Virus record (IMG/VR): IMGVR_UViG_3300028498_000028
Coordinates: 1-46,854 of that record
Direction: 5' to 3' (one strand)
Source of the DNA: a virus
DNA length: 46,854 bases
Part shown: positions 23,850 to 32,939 of the stretch, in pieces
Layout: every line of letters starts with the position of its first letter
How positions within the stretch are numbered: the first letter of the stretch is position 1
The notes under the pieces: generated by a model
Database searches by the model: none
Told to the model about the DNA's origin: nothing
Seen by the model: the letters and a program-made list of their open reading frames with translations, nothing else
Position numbers and translations under genes: made by a program

Positions 23850-23879
23850 AAAGCCCACGCTAAATAACGTGGGCTTTTT
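23850..23879 (+). terminator. terminator after the lipoprotein gene
   Basis: A perfect 10-bp stem AAAGCCCACG/CGTGGGCTTT with an 8-nt loop is followed by TT. It isolates the lipoprotein gene from the tail genes downstream. Confidence 0.88.
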
Positions 23880-23892
23880 CGTGAGCAATCCT

Positions 23893-24231
23893 ATGATAAA
23901 AACATTCCCTTGGCAGATAGATATGGGCGCGACTGCTGACAAACAGTATCGAGTCAAAAAAACCCAGTTTGGTGATGGTTATACGCAGCATTCATCAACT
24001 GGCATTAATAACACGACCAAAAGCTGGTCAGGTACTAAGACCGGCGCGCTTGATACCGTCATCAAACCTATTGAAGCGTTTATCGATGAACATGCAGGCG
24101 TCAAACCCTTCTTATGGACTGACCCACACGGCAACACCAAACAATACACCTGCGCCGGTGCATCCATACCGCAGCGCAAGGGCGACTTTTGGCAAATCAC
24201 GCTCAACTTTGAGCAGTTTATGAGCGTTTAG
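23893..24231 (+). CDS. M: minor tail protein M homologue
   Basis: A 112-aa tail-tip protein of the lambda gpM family: TFPWQIDMGATADKQYRVKK, FGDGYTQ, IEAFIDEHAGVKPFLWTDP and the C-terminal WQITLNFEQF. ATG 23893 is used; a longer frame would begin inside the terminator hairpin. Confidence 0.88.
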   Translation: MIKTFPWQIDMGATADKQYRVKKTQFGDGYTQHSSTGINNTTKSWSGTKTGALDTVIKPIEAFIDEHAGVKPFLWTDPHGNTKQYTCAGASIPQRKGDFWQITLNFEQFMSV

Positions 24232-24240
24232 GAGACAACG

Positions 24241-25134
24241 ATGACCATTCAAATACCAAACGTAGGCACAGGCGTACCCGCAGACCAAACAGGCGATAGC
24301 CCTTGGCTTGCGATGACAAAAGTGGCTGCAAACTTTAGTAATCAGACTCATGCAGCGAGTCGCTTAGTTGGAACAGAAGCCGGTCAAATTCCTTTAGCGC
24401 AAGATACACTAAAAGTAGTGGGCGCTACTCGCCCTACTTTCTTAGAAACGGCAAATCCAGATGATTTTGAAGCAGGGTCTTTGATCGGTTTCCCGATTGC
24501 AGCACACCCTGCTATTAGCTCATTAGTGAATAGCGAATACGCGCTAGTTGTCAGAACAACTTATATGTCGCGGCAAGGTAACTTACTACAAGTGGGTTAC
24601 TCATGGATGACCGGTACAGTAATAACGCGAGTCAAAGTAGGCACATGGTCGGTATGGCAGCTGGCATCAACAGCAGTCGCAACATACAACACGACTACAG
24701 CGTCAGGTGCAAACGTGGCGATAGGCACAGACGGCAAGTTAATGCGCTCAACTTCGTCTGAACAGTACAAAGACATCTTAGCGCCGTTGGTACTTGACGA
24801 TGCACGTTATGCAGACGCAATGGCTTTAAAGCCAATCGTCTATCGCAGTACAGCAGACGCAGACAATCCACTGCATCACTACTACTCATTTAGCGCAGAA
24901 GAACTCGGTGCTTATGACCCTGCGTTTACCTTGTGGCGCACAACTGAAATGGTCACGGACGCAGATGGCATTACTACTGAGCAGCCGCTTGCTGAACGCC
25001 AAGCCGAGGGTATCAACATTAACGCCTTGCTTGCGATGAGTCATGCGATTGCTATCAAGCAAGACAAGATGATCAAAGCCCAAGCCGCCGCTATTGCGAC
25101 CCTTACTCAGCGCATCGATACTATAACAGCTTAA
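24241..25134 (+). CDS. fibre/tail-tip protein with S74 chaperone domain
   Basis: A 297-aa protein. The N-terminus (GTGVPADQTGDSPWLAMTKV) is a common tail-attachment segment. The middle (SRQGNLLQVGYSWMTGTVIT, WSVWQ) resembles receptor-exposed fibre repeats. Residues about 165-297 match the intramolecular chaperone domain S74, with the self-cleaving Ser172/Ser173-Lys177 pair in TSSEQYKDI, the LKPIVYRS helix, YYSFSAEEL and a trimeric coiled coil at the end. S74 proteins form trimers. Its place between M and L is unusual; lambda has no gene here. Confidence 0.8.
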   Translation: MTIQIPNVGTGVPADQTGDSPWLAMTKVAANFSNQTHAASRLVGTEAGQIPLAQDTLKVVGATRPTFLETANPDDFEAGSLIGFPIAAHPAISSLVNSEYALVVRTTYMSRQGNLLQVGYSWMTGTVITRVKVGTWSVWQLASTAVATYNTTTASGANVAIGTDGKLMRSTSSEQYKDILAPLVLDDARYADAMALKPIVYRSTADADNPLHHYYSFSAEELGAYDPAFTLWRTTEMVTDADGITTEQPLAERQAEGININALLAMSHAIAIKQDKMIKAQAAAIATLTQRIDTITA

Positions 25135-25146
25135 TAAGGAGTCATC

Positions 25147-25947
25147 ATGCTCTCATCCGACCTTCAAAAACTCAGTGTCATGGGACTTGTGACGCTGTAT
25201 GAGCTTGACGCGACCAAACTGGGCGGTGATATATTCCGGTGGCACGGGCATGTATCGCATGAGGATTTATTATTAATCTTTGGCTATTTAGATAAGACCA
25301 AGTATTTTGATAAAAACGATAGTTTCAATGCAATAGATACTGGCGTCGAGTATAAGCGTAACATCATCTGGGCTGGTCAGACTTATAGCCCAGTGTCTAT
25401 TCAGTCTGACGGCTTAGAGATACGCGGCGACGGTCGCCCGTCTATGCCGACACTCGTTATTGCCAATCAGATAGACGACACACCAGGCGCTATTACAGCC
25501 CTATGTGCGTTTTACAGCGACTTTGTTGGCGCTACGCTCAAGGTCACCCACGTACTCGCTAAATACTTAGACGCCGCCAATTTTACAGCGGGCAATCCAA
25601 CCGCCAATCCTAGCGAGTCAACATCGCAGTACTGGTACGTTGAGCAAAAAACGGAAGAGAATGAGCACACGGTGACGTTTGAGTTAGCAAGCCCCTTATC
25701 CGCCCAGCGTAAAAAGATACCAACACGCAATATCACGCCTTATTGTACGTGGGCGGTGCGTGGTCAGTATCGCGGTGAGTCATGCCGCTACATGGGTGCT
25801 GCTATGTTTACCGAAGATGGCACACCTACCGACAATCCCGCTTTAGATAAATGCGGCGGAAGATTGTCAGATTGCAAGCTGAGATTTGGCGAAAATGAGC
25901 CACTCAACTTTGGCGGCTTTGCAAGCTCTCAACTACGGAGTCGATGA
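25147..25947 (+). CDS. L: minor tail protein L homologue
   Basis: A 266-aa tail-tip protein of the lambda gpL family. The N-terminal part (LGGDIFRWHGHV, YKRNIIWAGQTYSPVSIQ) and the C-terminal cysteines (YCTWAVRGQYRGESCRYMG, KCGGRLSDCKLRFG) are family marks; four Cys are known to bind an iron-sulfur cluster in gpL. It is coupled to K by an overlap of 4 nt. Confidence 0.9.
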   Translation: MLSSDLQKLSVMGLVTLYELDATKLGGDIFRWHGHVSHEDLLLIFGYLDKTKYFDKNDSFNAIDTGVEYKRNIIWAGQTYSPVSIQSDGLEIRGDGRPSMPTLVIANQIDDTPGAITALCAFYSDFVGATLKVTHVLAKYLDAANFTAGNPTANPSESTSQYWYVEQKTEENEHTVTFELASPLSAQRKKIPTRNITPYCTWAVRGQYRGESCRYMGAAMFTEDGTPTDNPALDKCGGRLSDCKLRFGENEPLNFGGFASSQLRSR

Positions 25948-26699
25948 TGTATATTTTAAAAGACGCTAAAGAAGATATGCTTGACCATGCCGCTGCGTGT
26001 TATCCCAATGAGTCATGCGGCTATATCATTGATCGCAAATATGTGCCTTGTACCAACGTGCACGACAACCCTGATAAGCAGTTTAAAATAGGCTACAAAG
26101 ACGTACTGCGCTGCGAGCAACTGGGCACAATCGAAGCAGTCGTACACTCACACCCCAACGGCAGTAGCAAACCCACGACTTACGACTTAATGCAAATGAG
26201 TATGGGCACTGTGCCGTGGGTCATCGTCGCTTATCCAGAGATTGATATCAAAGTACATGCGCCTAAAGCGTACAAAGCGCCACTTATTAACCGTGAGTAC
26301 ATCCACGGCGTACTTGATTGCTTTAGTATTGTCCGTGACTACTACAGCCGTGAGCTTAGTATCGACATTGATAACTTTGAGCGCCAAGATAAATGGTGGG
26401 AGTCTGCGAGCAATAGCGACTTATACATCGATAACTTTGCGGCGCAAGGTTTTGTGCAAGTGCATACTTTAGCTCGTCATGATGTCATTCTTTGCCGTGT
26501 GCAACCGACTGAGTACGTTAATCATGCGCTTATCTACTTGGGTCATAATGGCGGCTTGTCCAGTGAAGAAACTGAAAAAGTTATCGGTGATCATTTAGTG
26601 CTGCATCATCCATATATGCGGCGTAGTCGTCGTGAGATATACGGCAACGTGTGGCAAGAGCGCAGCGCGATTATCCTGCGGCATAAGTCGCTGATGTGA
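25944..26699 (+). CDS. K: tail protein K homologue (JAMM + NlpC/P60)
   Basis: A 251-aa two-domain protein. Residues 1-100 are a JAMM/MPN metalloprotease-like domain (Glu23; HSHP with His68 and His70; Asp81). Residues 115-245 are an NlpC/P60 peptidase (Cys126 in GVLDCFSIVRDYY, His194 in YVNHALIYLG). It processes or supports tip assembly and can cut peptidoglycan cross-links during entry. Both sets of catalytic residues are present. Confidence 0.92.
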   Translation: MMYILKDAKEDMLDHAAACYPNESCGYIIDRKYVPCTNVHDNPDKQFKIGYKDVLRCEQLGTIEAVVHSHPNGSSKPTTYDLMQMSMGTVPWVIVAYPEIDIKVHAPKAYKAPLINREYIHGVLDCFSIVRDYYSRELSIDIDNFERQDKWWESASNSDLYIDNFAAQGFVQVHTLARHDVILCRVQPTEYVNHALIYLGHNGGLSSEETEKVIGDHLVLHHPYMRRSRREIYGNVWQERSAIILRHKSLM

Positions 26700-26718
26700 T
26701 AAAAAACAACAAACAAGA

Positions 26719-26742
26719 CCCACTATGATAGTGGGCTTTTTT
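26719..26742 (+). terminator. terminator between K and I
   Basis: A perfect 7-bp stem CCCACTA/TAGTGGG with a 3-nt loop is followed by CTTTTTT. The I gene starts 14 bp after it. Confidence 0.8.
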
Positions 26743-26755
26743 ATGGGCGATCATT

Positions 26756-27319
26756 ATGTTAAGACGCATTGAGCTACACGGCATACTCGCTGACAAATTT
26801 GGCAAATCATTTGAATTAGATGTCATGTCACCGCGCGAAGCTTGCAGCGCTTTAGGCTATCAAATCGATGGCTTTAAGCAATTTATGGCAACAGCCCACG
26901 AACGCGGCTTATTTTTTGCGGTCTTTAATGATGATGAAAACATCGGCGCGAATGAGATTGAGAACAACACAGGCGCGTCAGTTATCCGCATTGTCCCCGA
27001 GATTGTCGGTGCTGGTGGCAATCTTGGTGGAATATTACAAGTCGTTGCGGGCGCTGCATTAGTCGCTGTCGGTGTGTTTGTGCCGGGTATGCAATGGGCA
27101 ATCGGTGCTGGTGTCGGTCTTATGCTTGGTGGTGCCGCAAGTTTGCTGATGCCAACGCCTAACATAGAGCCACAAGATGAGGCAGGCAATAAAGCCAGTT
27201 ATGCGTTTGGCGGTGCAGTGACCACGGTTGCGCAGGGTAATGTTGTACCGCTTGCGCTTGGCAGGGGTTTAATTGGCGGTTTTATTATTAGCATATCGAT
27301 AGTCAATGAGGACACGTAG
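26756..27319 (+). CDS. I: tail assembly protein I homologue
   Basis: A 187-aa protein of the lambda gpI family: an N-terminal ubiquitin-like part (IELHGILADKFGKSFELDVM, MSPREACSALGYQIDGF), a Gly/Ala-rich hydrophobic centre (GILQVVAGAALVAVGVFVPG, GVGLMLGGAASLLMPTP) and a polar C-terminus. It works with K and J at the tip. It is directly followed by J. Confidence 0.88.
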   Translation: MLRRIELHGILADKFGKSFELDVMSPREACSALGYQIDGFKQFMATAHERGLFFAVFNDDENIGANEIENNTGASVIRIVPEIVGAGGNLGGILQVVAGAALVAVGVFVPGMQWAIGAGVGLMLGGAASLLMPTPNIEPQDEAGNKASYAFGGAVTTVAQGNVVPLALGRGLIGGFIISISIVNEDT

Positions 27320-27321
27320 TT

Positions 27322-30300
27322 ATGAGCGATGTAATAACTAAAGAGATAACAGGGGCCAAAGCGGGTCAACAGCAGCCAAGCCGTCCGTCTATTGCTGATG
27401 ACACCATCGCGTCTATCAGTCGTTTAAAAATGATTATTGGTTTGTCTGAAGGTGAAGTCAAAGGTCTTGCGAATGGTGCCAAAAGCATCATGTTAGAGGG
27501 CACACCACTTGAGGATGAAAACGGCAATCGCAATTTTGAGGGCGTAGACTGGGAAATACGTCATGGTACGATTGACCAAACTTATATTGCAGGGATGCCA
27601 AACGCGAGCAGCGAGATTGGTGTCGGTGTCACAGTACGTAGTGATACGCCGTGGATACGTAGTATTAACGATACCCAGCTCTCTAGTATCAATGTCAATA
27701 TCTCATTTCCAATGCTTAAAAAAGTCACCGATAAAGGCGATGTTGAAGGCGTTACGGTTGACTATGCGATTGACGTACAAACAGATGGCGGCGGCTATGT
27801 GCCCGTCGTCACTAAGTCACTGACAGCAAAAACAAGCGGTCGCTACCAACGTACTCACAATGTCGTTCTGTCAGAGGCACAATCTAACTGGCAAATCCGT
27901 GTCCGTAAAATCACTGAGGACGGCAACGGTGAGTCGCTATTTAATATGATGCAGATCGATAGCATCGCTGAGATCATCGATGGTAAGTTTAACTATCCAC
28001 ATACCGCCCATCTGTACTTGTCACTAGATGCGCGCACGTTTAGCAATATCCCTAAAATATCGGTCGATATGCTGGGCGTTTATGTGCAAGTGCCGACCAA
28101 TTACGATGTTGAGACTCGCACAAGCACAGGCATTTGGAATGGTCAGTTCAAACTTAGCTATACGACCAATCCTGCTTGGCATTATTACAACTTAATCACT
28201 AATGATCGCTACGGTCTTGGTGATAAGTTGCAGCCGTTTATGATTGATAAATGGGCGCTTGAGCATATCGCGCGTATCTGCGATGAGCCGGTCGATGACG
28301 GCAAAGGCGGTACTGAGCCGCGCTTTGAGTGTAATCTATATCTGCAAAAGTCAGAGGATGCTTATCAAGTCTTGCAGCATATCGCGGGAATATTTCGCGG
28401 TATGTCGTTTTGGAATGGCTCAAAGATATTTGTCGATGCTGATACGCCGCGTGATTGCGAGTACGTCATTACGCGCGCAAACGTCATCGGCGGTCAGTTT
28501 AGCAAATCGGGCAGCGCCGCAAGCGACAGGCACACCATCGCGCAAGTCGCCTGGTCAAATCCCGATAATGCTTATGAGACTGAGTACGTGATGGTTCGCA
28601 ATGAGCGAGCGATCGCTCAACAAGGCATCAATGTCTTAGACTTATCAGCAGTTGGTTGTACTAGCGAGGGACAAGCCTATCGCATGGGTTTGGCAGCATT
28701 ATTGGCTGAGCAAAACAGAACACAAACGGTCAGCTTTGCCATGGGACTTGATGGCTCATTGCCGACCGTTGGCAGTCGTATTGATATACCCGACATGATG
28801 TTTACCGGCGCTAATAATGGTGGTCGTATTTCAGCGGTTAGTGCCAATCGCACGGTTATCACGGTTGATAGAGACAATGTACCGGCGATGGCTGGTGATA
28901 AGCTCATTGTTAATCTGGAATCTGGCAAAGCGCAAACTCGTGTTATCACTGCTGTCAGTGGACGCGCTATTACGGTTGCATTGGCATTTGACCCAGTGGC
29001 ACCCGAAAACGTCTGGTCTGTGATTAGCGATGAGCTGCCAACGATGCCATTTATCGTGATGTCGGTAACGAGCGCCGAGGACGGTACACAGTATAACTAT
29101 ACCGCGTTGCAGTACGATCCATCGATGTACGCTCAGATTGATAACGGTACGATCATCGAGCAGCGCCCACCAGTACCCAGTAATAATCCTTACATTATCG
29201 ATGCGCCCGATGCCGTCACGCTTAGTAGTCGTCATCGCGTTGCACAAGGCATCACGGTCACGACGCTCGAGATAACGTGGTCACAAGTCAAAGATGCCGT
29301 CGCTTACGATGTCGAATGGCGCAAGGATGATGGGGATTGGATAAAGATTCCGCGCACCGGCAATATCTCAGCTGAAATAGACGGCGTGTATAGCGGTAAT
29401 TATTTAGCGCGTGTCCGTGCGGTTAGTGCTTTTGATGCGATATCAAAACCGACGACATCGATGCTGACAGCAATCGTTGGCAAAATTGGCGCACCGCCAA
29501 AATTGGCGTCATTGATAGCAAAAGGCTTGCTCTTTGGTATGCAGATTGATTGGGCGTCTGCACCCGGTAGCGGTGACACAGCTTACACTGAGATACAAGT
29601 GGCGTCAGCGCCTGATGTTAACGTCGCGACGCTTGGTATGTTCGCCTACAACACGAACACACATGCCATTACTGGCCTACAAGGCAGCTTGTCACAATCG
29701 TATCGAGGTCGTATTGTAGATAAATTAGGTAATGTCAGCCCTTGGTCAAACTGGTCAACGGCAACAACCGATGACAGCGCAGATAAAGTACTTGAATTGG
29801 TACAAGGCAAAATCAATGGCAGCTCGTTGGATGTTGCCTTGACCACTAAGATTGACAAAATCGGCACCATCGAGGGCAACTTAGCCACTGAGACTCAGCA
29901 GCGTATTGATGCCATCATTGAGACTAAGCAAAAAGCTGATGCGGCTCAAACAGCCGCTACCAATGCCGCGACTTTAGCCGGCAATAAAGGCGAGGTTATT
30001 TACCAATGGCAAACACCAAGCGCAGCTCGTCAATTACCACAAAATCTATGGATCGATACAACAGGAGGTAAAAATACACCAAAACGCTGGGATGGTAATG
30101 CATGGGTCGCGGTTACTGATAAAGCCGCTATTGATGCTCAAGTAGCAGCGTCGGAAGCATTAAGCAAAGCAAATGCGGCAAATCAAAATATCGTAACGAT
30201 CTTAAATGAGCAGCAGCTTATCAAAGATGATTTGGGCACACAGTACGAAACCCTGCAAGGTGTTATCACTGATTACAAGCCTGAGTATTTTGATAAAACG

Positions 30301-31464
30301 ACATACTTTAGCAGTCAAGCGCAAAACTGGACGTATGCAAAAACCGTTGCGCGTGATAACTATGCAACTAGCGAGCGCATCACTAAGTTGCAAACTACAG
30401 TTGCAGATAGTAATGCAGGCATTACACAGAGTCTTAATACATTGGCAACCAAAGACGAGGCATTAGCCAGCAGCATCACTACTTTAAATGCGGCAACAGG
30501 GCAAAACACAGCGGCTATCGCAAGTGAGGCGACTACTCGCACCAATGCTGTTAGTGCATTATCAGGACGTGTTGATACGGTACAGTCATCGACCGATACT
30601 GCTCAGTCTAAGGCTAATAAAGCGGAATCTGATGCGGCCAACGCACAAACAGCAGCCAACAATGCAGCGAATTTAGCGGGCAACAAAGGCGAGGTTATCT
30701 ACCAGTGGCAAACGCCAGCAGCTGCACGTCAATTACCACAAAATCTATGGATTGATACAACAGGAGGTAAAAACACACCGAAACGCTGGGATGGTAGCGC
30801 ATGGTCAATCGTAACCGATAAAGCGGCAACCGATGCACAGGCAGCAGCCGATGCAGCGCAATCAACGGCAACCGATGCACTAAGTAAGGCAAATACTGCG
30901 ACAAGTAATATTGCCACGATACAAACTGAGCTGACAGCCACAACGTCACAGAGTAGTGCAACAGCAAGCTCAGTTACTACGCTGCAAACAACGGTTGACG
31001 GTCACACTTCTAGCATACAGACAGCTCAATCTAGTATTGGTGGCATTAAATTACAATACACAGTTAAGTTAGATTCAGGCGGTAAGATTACAGGCTTTGG
31101 CTTGATGAACGATGGCGCTACAAGTGCTTTTGACGTACGAGCTGATAGGTTTAGCATATCAGCACCGACTAACATACCCAACGATGTATCAGGCACTAGC
31201 CCGTTTATGGTGCTAACAAATGCCACAGTGATTGATGGTGTGACAGTGCCAGCAGGGGTTTATATGCGAAACACCTATATCGCCAAAGCGTCTATTGATA
31301 TAGCTCAGCTTAAAACAGCATCTATCACATCATTGTCAGCACTTTCAGCAACTATTGGTACTTTTAAGAGTGCATCAACTGGCGCAAGGCTTGAAATTAA
31401 AGACAGCTTGCTTAGTGTTTATGATGCTAACAATACACTGCGCGTTCGGTTGGGGTTATGGTAA
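27322..31464 (+). CDS. J: tip attachment protein J homologue (host specificity)
   Basis: A 1380-aa tail-tip protein. The first 800 residues are the conserved hub (SRLKMIIGLSEGEVKGLANG, WNGSKIFVDADTPR, fibronectin-like region ITWSQVKDAVAYDVEWRKDD). From about 870 on come Ala/Thr-rich coiled coils and two copies of a 45-residue module (GNKGEVIYQWQTP...NTPKRWDG.AW). The last 150 residues are the probable receptor-binding domain. It sets host range. Length is larger than lambda gpJ (1132 aa), mainly because of the coiled-coil/module region. Confidence 0.95.
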   Translation: MSDVITKEITGAKAGQQQPSRPSIADDTIASISRLKMIIGLSEGEVKGLANGAKSIMLEGTPLEDENGNRNFEGVDWEIRHGTIDQTYIAGMPNASSEIGVGVTVRSDTPWIRSINDTQLSSINVNISFPMLKKVTDKGDVEGVTVDYAIDVQTDGGGYVPVVTKSLTAKTSGRYQRTHNVVLSEAQSNWQIRVRKITEDGNGESLFNMMQIDSIAEIIDGKFNYPHTAHLYLSLDARTFSNIPKISVDMLGVYVQVPTNYDVETRTSTGIWNGQFKLSYTTNPAWHYYNLITNDRYGLGDKLQPFMIDKWALEHIARICDEPVDDGKGGTEPRFECNLYLQKSEDAYQVLQHIAGIFRGMSFWNGSKIFVDADTPRDCEYVITRANVIGGQFSKSGSAASDRHTIAQVAWSNPDNAYETEYVMVRNERAIAQQGINVLDLSAVGCTSEGQAYRMGLAALLAEQNRTQTVSFAMGLDGSLPTVGSRIDIPDMMFTGANNGGRISAVSANRTVITVDRDNVPAMAGDKLIVNLESGKAQTRVITAVSGRAITVALAFDPVAPENVWSVISDELPTMPFIVMSVTSAEDGTQYNYTALQYDPSMYAQIDNGTIIEQRPPVPSNNPYIIDAPDAVTLSSRHRVAQGITVTTLEITWSQVKDAVAYDVEWRKDDGDWIKIPRTGNISAEIDGVYSGNYLARVRAVSAFDAISKPTTSMLTAIVGKIGAPPKLASLIAKGLLFGMQIDWASAPGSGDTAYTEIQVASAPDVNVATLGMFAYNTNTHAITGLQGSLSQSYRGRIVDKLGNVSPWSNWSTATTDDSADKVLELVQGKINGSSLDVALTTKIDKIGTIEGNLATETQQRIDAIIETKQKADAAQTAATNAATLAGNKGEVIYQWQTPSAARQLPQNLWIDTTGGKNTPKRWDGNAWVAVTDKAAIDAQVAASEALSKANAANQNIVTILNEQQLIKDDLGTQYETLQGVITDYKPEYFDKTTYFSSQAQNWTYAKTVARDNYATSERITKLQTTVADSNAGITQSLNTLATKDEALASSITTLNAATGQNTAAIASEATTRTNAVSALSGRVDTVQSSTDTAQSKANKAESDAANAQTAANNAANLAGNKGEVIYQWQTPAAARQLPQNLWIDTTGGKNTPKRWDGSAWSIVTDKAATDAQAAADAAQSTATDALSKANTATSNIATIQTELTATTSQSSATASSVTTLQTTVDGHTSSIQTAQSSIGGIKLQYTVKLDSGGKITGFGLMNDGATSAFDVRADRFSISAPTNIPNDVSGTSPFMVLTNATVIDGVTVPAGVYMRNTYIAKASIDIAQLKTASITSLSALSATIGTFKSASTGARLEIKDSLLSVYDANNTLRVRLGLW
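29941..30845 (+). repeat. duplicated WDG-type module in J
   Basis: The copies lie at about 29941-30145 and 30631-30845. Over 40 residues they differ at few positions (QWQTPSAARQLPQNL versus QWQTPAAARQLPQNL; WDGNAW versus WDGSAW), while many synonymous third bases differ. This indicates an older duplication kept by selection or by repeated gene conversion. Confidence 0.85.
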
Positions 31465-31474
31465 GGAGTAAATT

Positions 31475-31774
31475 ATGGAACAAGGATTGCAGGTATGGGA
31501 CTCTAATGGAAGTCTACAATTAGACACCGTAAACAGAATAACCACCTTTATAGGTACTTATACGATAACAAAGGCTAGCCCTAACTTAACGGTTACGAAC
31601 AATTTATTTCTAACTAATACAGGGTTCTTTGCTAAAAAATACACTTCAGCCAGCAGTCATCGTCAAACTAGCTCGAATGAAAACGTGGAGAGTCAGGTAG
31701 GTTCGACTTACACTTTAGAGTTTAAGAACCTACCTGACAACGCAAGTTTTGTCGTATATATAGGGGTTTATTAA
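31475..31774 (+). CDS. small tail-tip protein after J
   Basis: A 99-aa protein starting MEQGLQVWDSNGSLQLDTVN, beta-rich throughout. Short proteins beginning G-L-x-V-W/Y-D/N follow J in many siphophages (DUF6453-like) and are presumed receptor-binding accessory parts. The next gene begins with a similar pattern. The gene is more AT-rich than J. Confidence 0.6.
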   Translation: MEQGLQVWDSNGSLQLDTVNRITTFIGTYTITKASPNLTVTNNLFLTNTGFFAKKYTSASSHRQTSSNENVESQVGSTYTLEFKNLPDNASFVVYIGVY

Positions 31775-32419
31775 ATGGTAGCAGGGATAGAGGTACTAAA
31801 TGACACTGGGAACATTCAAGTAACATCTGATTACTCTAATTTAGTGCTTAAAAGCAAAGTAAGAAAATTGGGTATGAACCTATTTAGTATAGACGGCTTA
31901 TTTTACGCTGTTCGTCCTGACGTCGGGAGTAGATGCACGCCTTACGGCACCAAAGGCATTAGTATAGGTAATTTGACAGCATATTCGTTTGACCTACCTC
32001 CAGCTAGCCCCGCATTAAACAACACGGGGCTAGAAATATATAAGCCTAATGGCGAAGTTGCATTTAACTCAAACTTTAAATATATGAAAGTATTAGCAAC
32101 TAGGCTTAATAATAACGGAGCTTCTGTTCCTATTATTGAGCAATCGTCTGAATATAAATATACTGGGCTTAAAACTACCATGAATTTCGGGCACTCAAAC
32201 GTGGCTGTAATATTTAATATGGGATATAGAGCTTTTCAGGTAGATGACGACGGAATGTTCACAATGACTCTTTGTTCCGCGTGTGAATTAACAGCCAATA
32301 ATGATCTAATAGTCTATGACTTTATAGATATAGGCTATGAATCAGGCGCCAATGAAGATGACTCTAGACCATACTCCACTGAAAGCAACTGGATAGTGAT
32401 AGACACTACAAATTTATAG
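31775..32419 (+). CDS. tail-tip accessory protein, variable
   Basis: A 214-aa protein starting MVAGIEVLNDTGNIQVTSDY, whose first 15 residues resemble the start of the preceding gene (G-[IL]-x-V-x-[ND]-x-[NT]-G). The remainder is beta-rich with many Asn, Ser and Tyr and no catalytic motif. It starts on the base following the upstream stop. The AT-rich composition and lack of family fit a rapidly exchanged receptor-binding cassette. Confidence 0.6.
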   Translation: MVAGIEVLNDTGNIQVTSDYSNLVLKSKVRKLGMNLFSIDGLFYAVRPDVGSRCTPYGTKGISIGNLTAYSFDLPPASPALNNTGLEIYKPNGEVAFNSNFKYMKVLATRLNNNGASVPIIEQSSEYKYTGLKTTMNFGHSNVAVIFNMGYRAFQVDDDGMFTMTLCSACELTANNDLIVYDFIDIGYESGANEDDSRPYSTESNWIVIDTTNL

Positions 32420-32436
32420 CTCAAAAAACTAAAGCC

Positions 32437-32460
32437 AACCCCTTAATTGGGGTTTTATTT
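32437..32460 (+). terminator. terminator of the tail operon
   Basis: The stem AACCCC/GGGGTT with the loop TTAATT is followed by TTATTTT. Confidence 0.75.
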
Positions 32461-32483
32461 TATCTAAAATTTGAGGAGAGACA

Positions 32484-32876
32484 ATGCCAAATAACACACC
32501 ATTTTTGGATGTGGTCATGTTAAAAATGCTCACATACCTGCCAAAAGTCTTTGCTGCTGTCATCGGTGCAATCTTTGGCTTGATGCTGTCAGGCGATATC
32601 GGCAGAGACGGTAAAATACAGATCAATATGTCAGTAATCGTTAAGTTTACCATCGCGGTCACTATCTCGTTATTTGGTGGGCAAGCTCATATTGAATTTT
32701 ATGAACTGCAAAATTACAGCGTCATGACCCACGGTTTCATCATGCTAGGCTGGGCAGTCTTTGGCATGCTTGCGATTGGTATCGTGTATCAAGCAGTGGC
32801 GCTCTTGCAAGGCAAACCGCTATCTATGATCATAAAAGAGGTTAAAGATTCTTTTTTTGCAATCTTTGGCAAGTAA
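32484..32876 (+). CDS. holin-like membrane protein
   Basis: A 130-aa protein with about three membrane helices (LPKVFAAVIGAIFGLMLSG, IVKFTIAVTISLFGG, GFIMLGWAVFGMLAIGIVYQ) and a basic C-terminus. It lies directly before the endolysin gene, as holins do. The ribosome binding site is GAGGAG. Family assignment is by topology and position only. Confidence 0.7.
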   Translation: MPNNTPFLDVVMLKMLTYLPKVFAAVIGAIFGLMLSGDIGRDGKIQINMSVIVKFTIAVTISLFGGQAHIEFYELQNYSVMTHGFIMLGWAVFGMLAIGIVYQAVALLQGKPLSMIIKEVKDSFFAIFGK

Positions 32877-32893
32877 CAATCCGCATTAAATAC

Positions 32894-32916
32894 AGCCCTA
32901 TTTTTGGGGCTTTTTT
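32894..32916 (+). terminator. short terminator between holin-like and endolysin genes
   Basis: The stem AGCCC/GGGCT with a TATTTTTG loop is followed by TTTTT. The short stem suggests partial termination. Confidence 0.65.
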
Positions 32917-32939
32917 AATGCCTAAAATAAGGTATGGTT

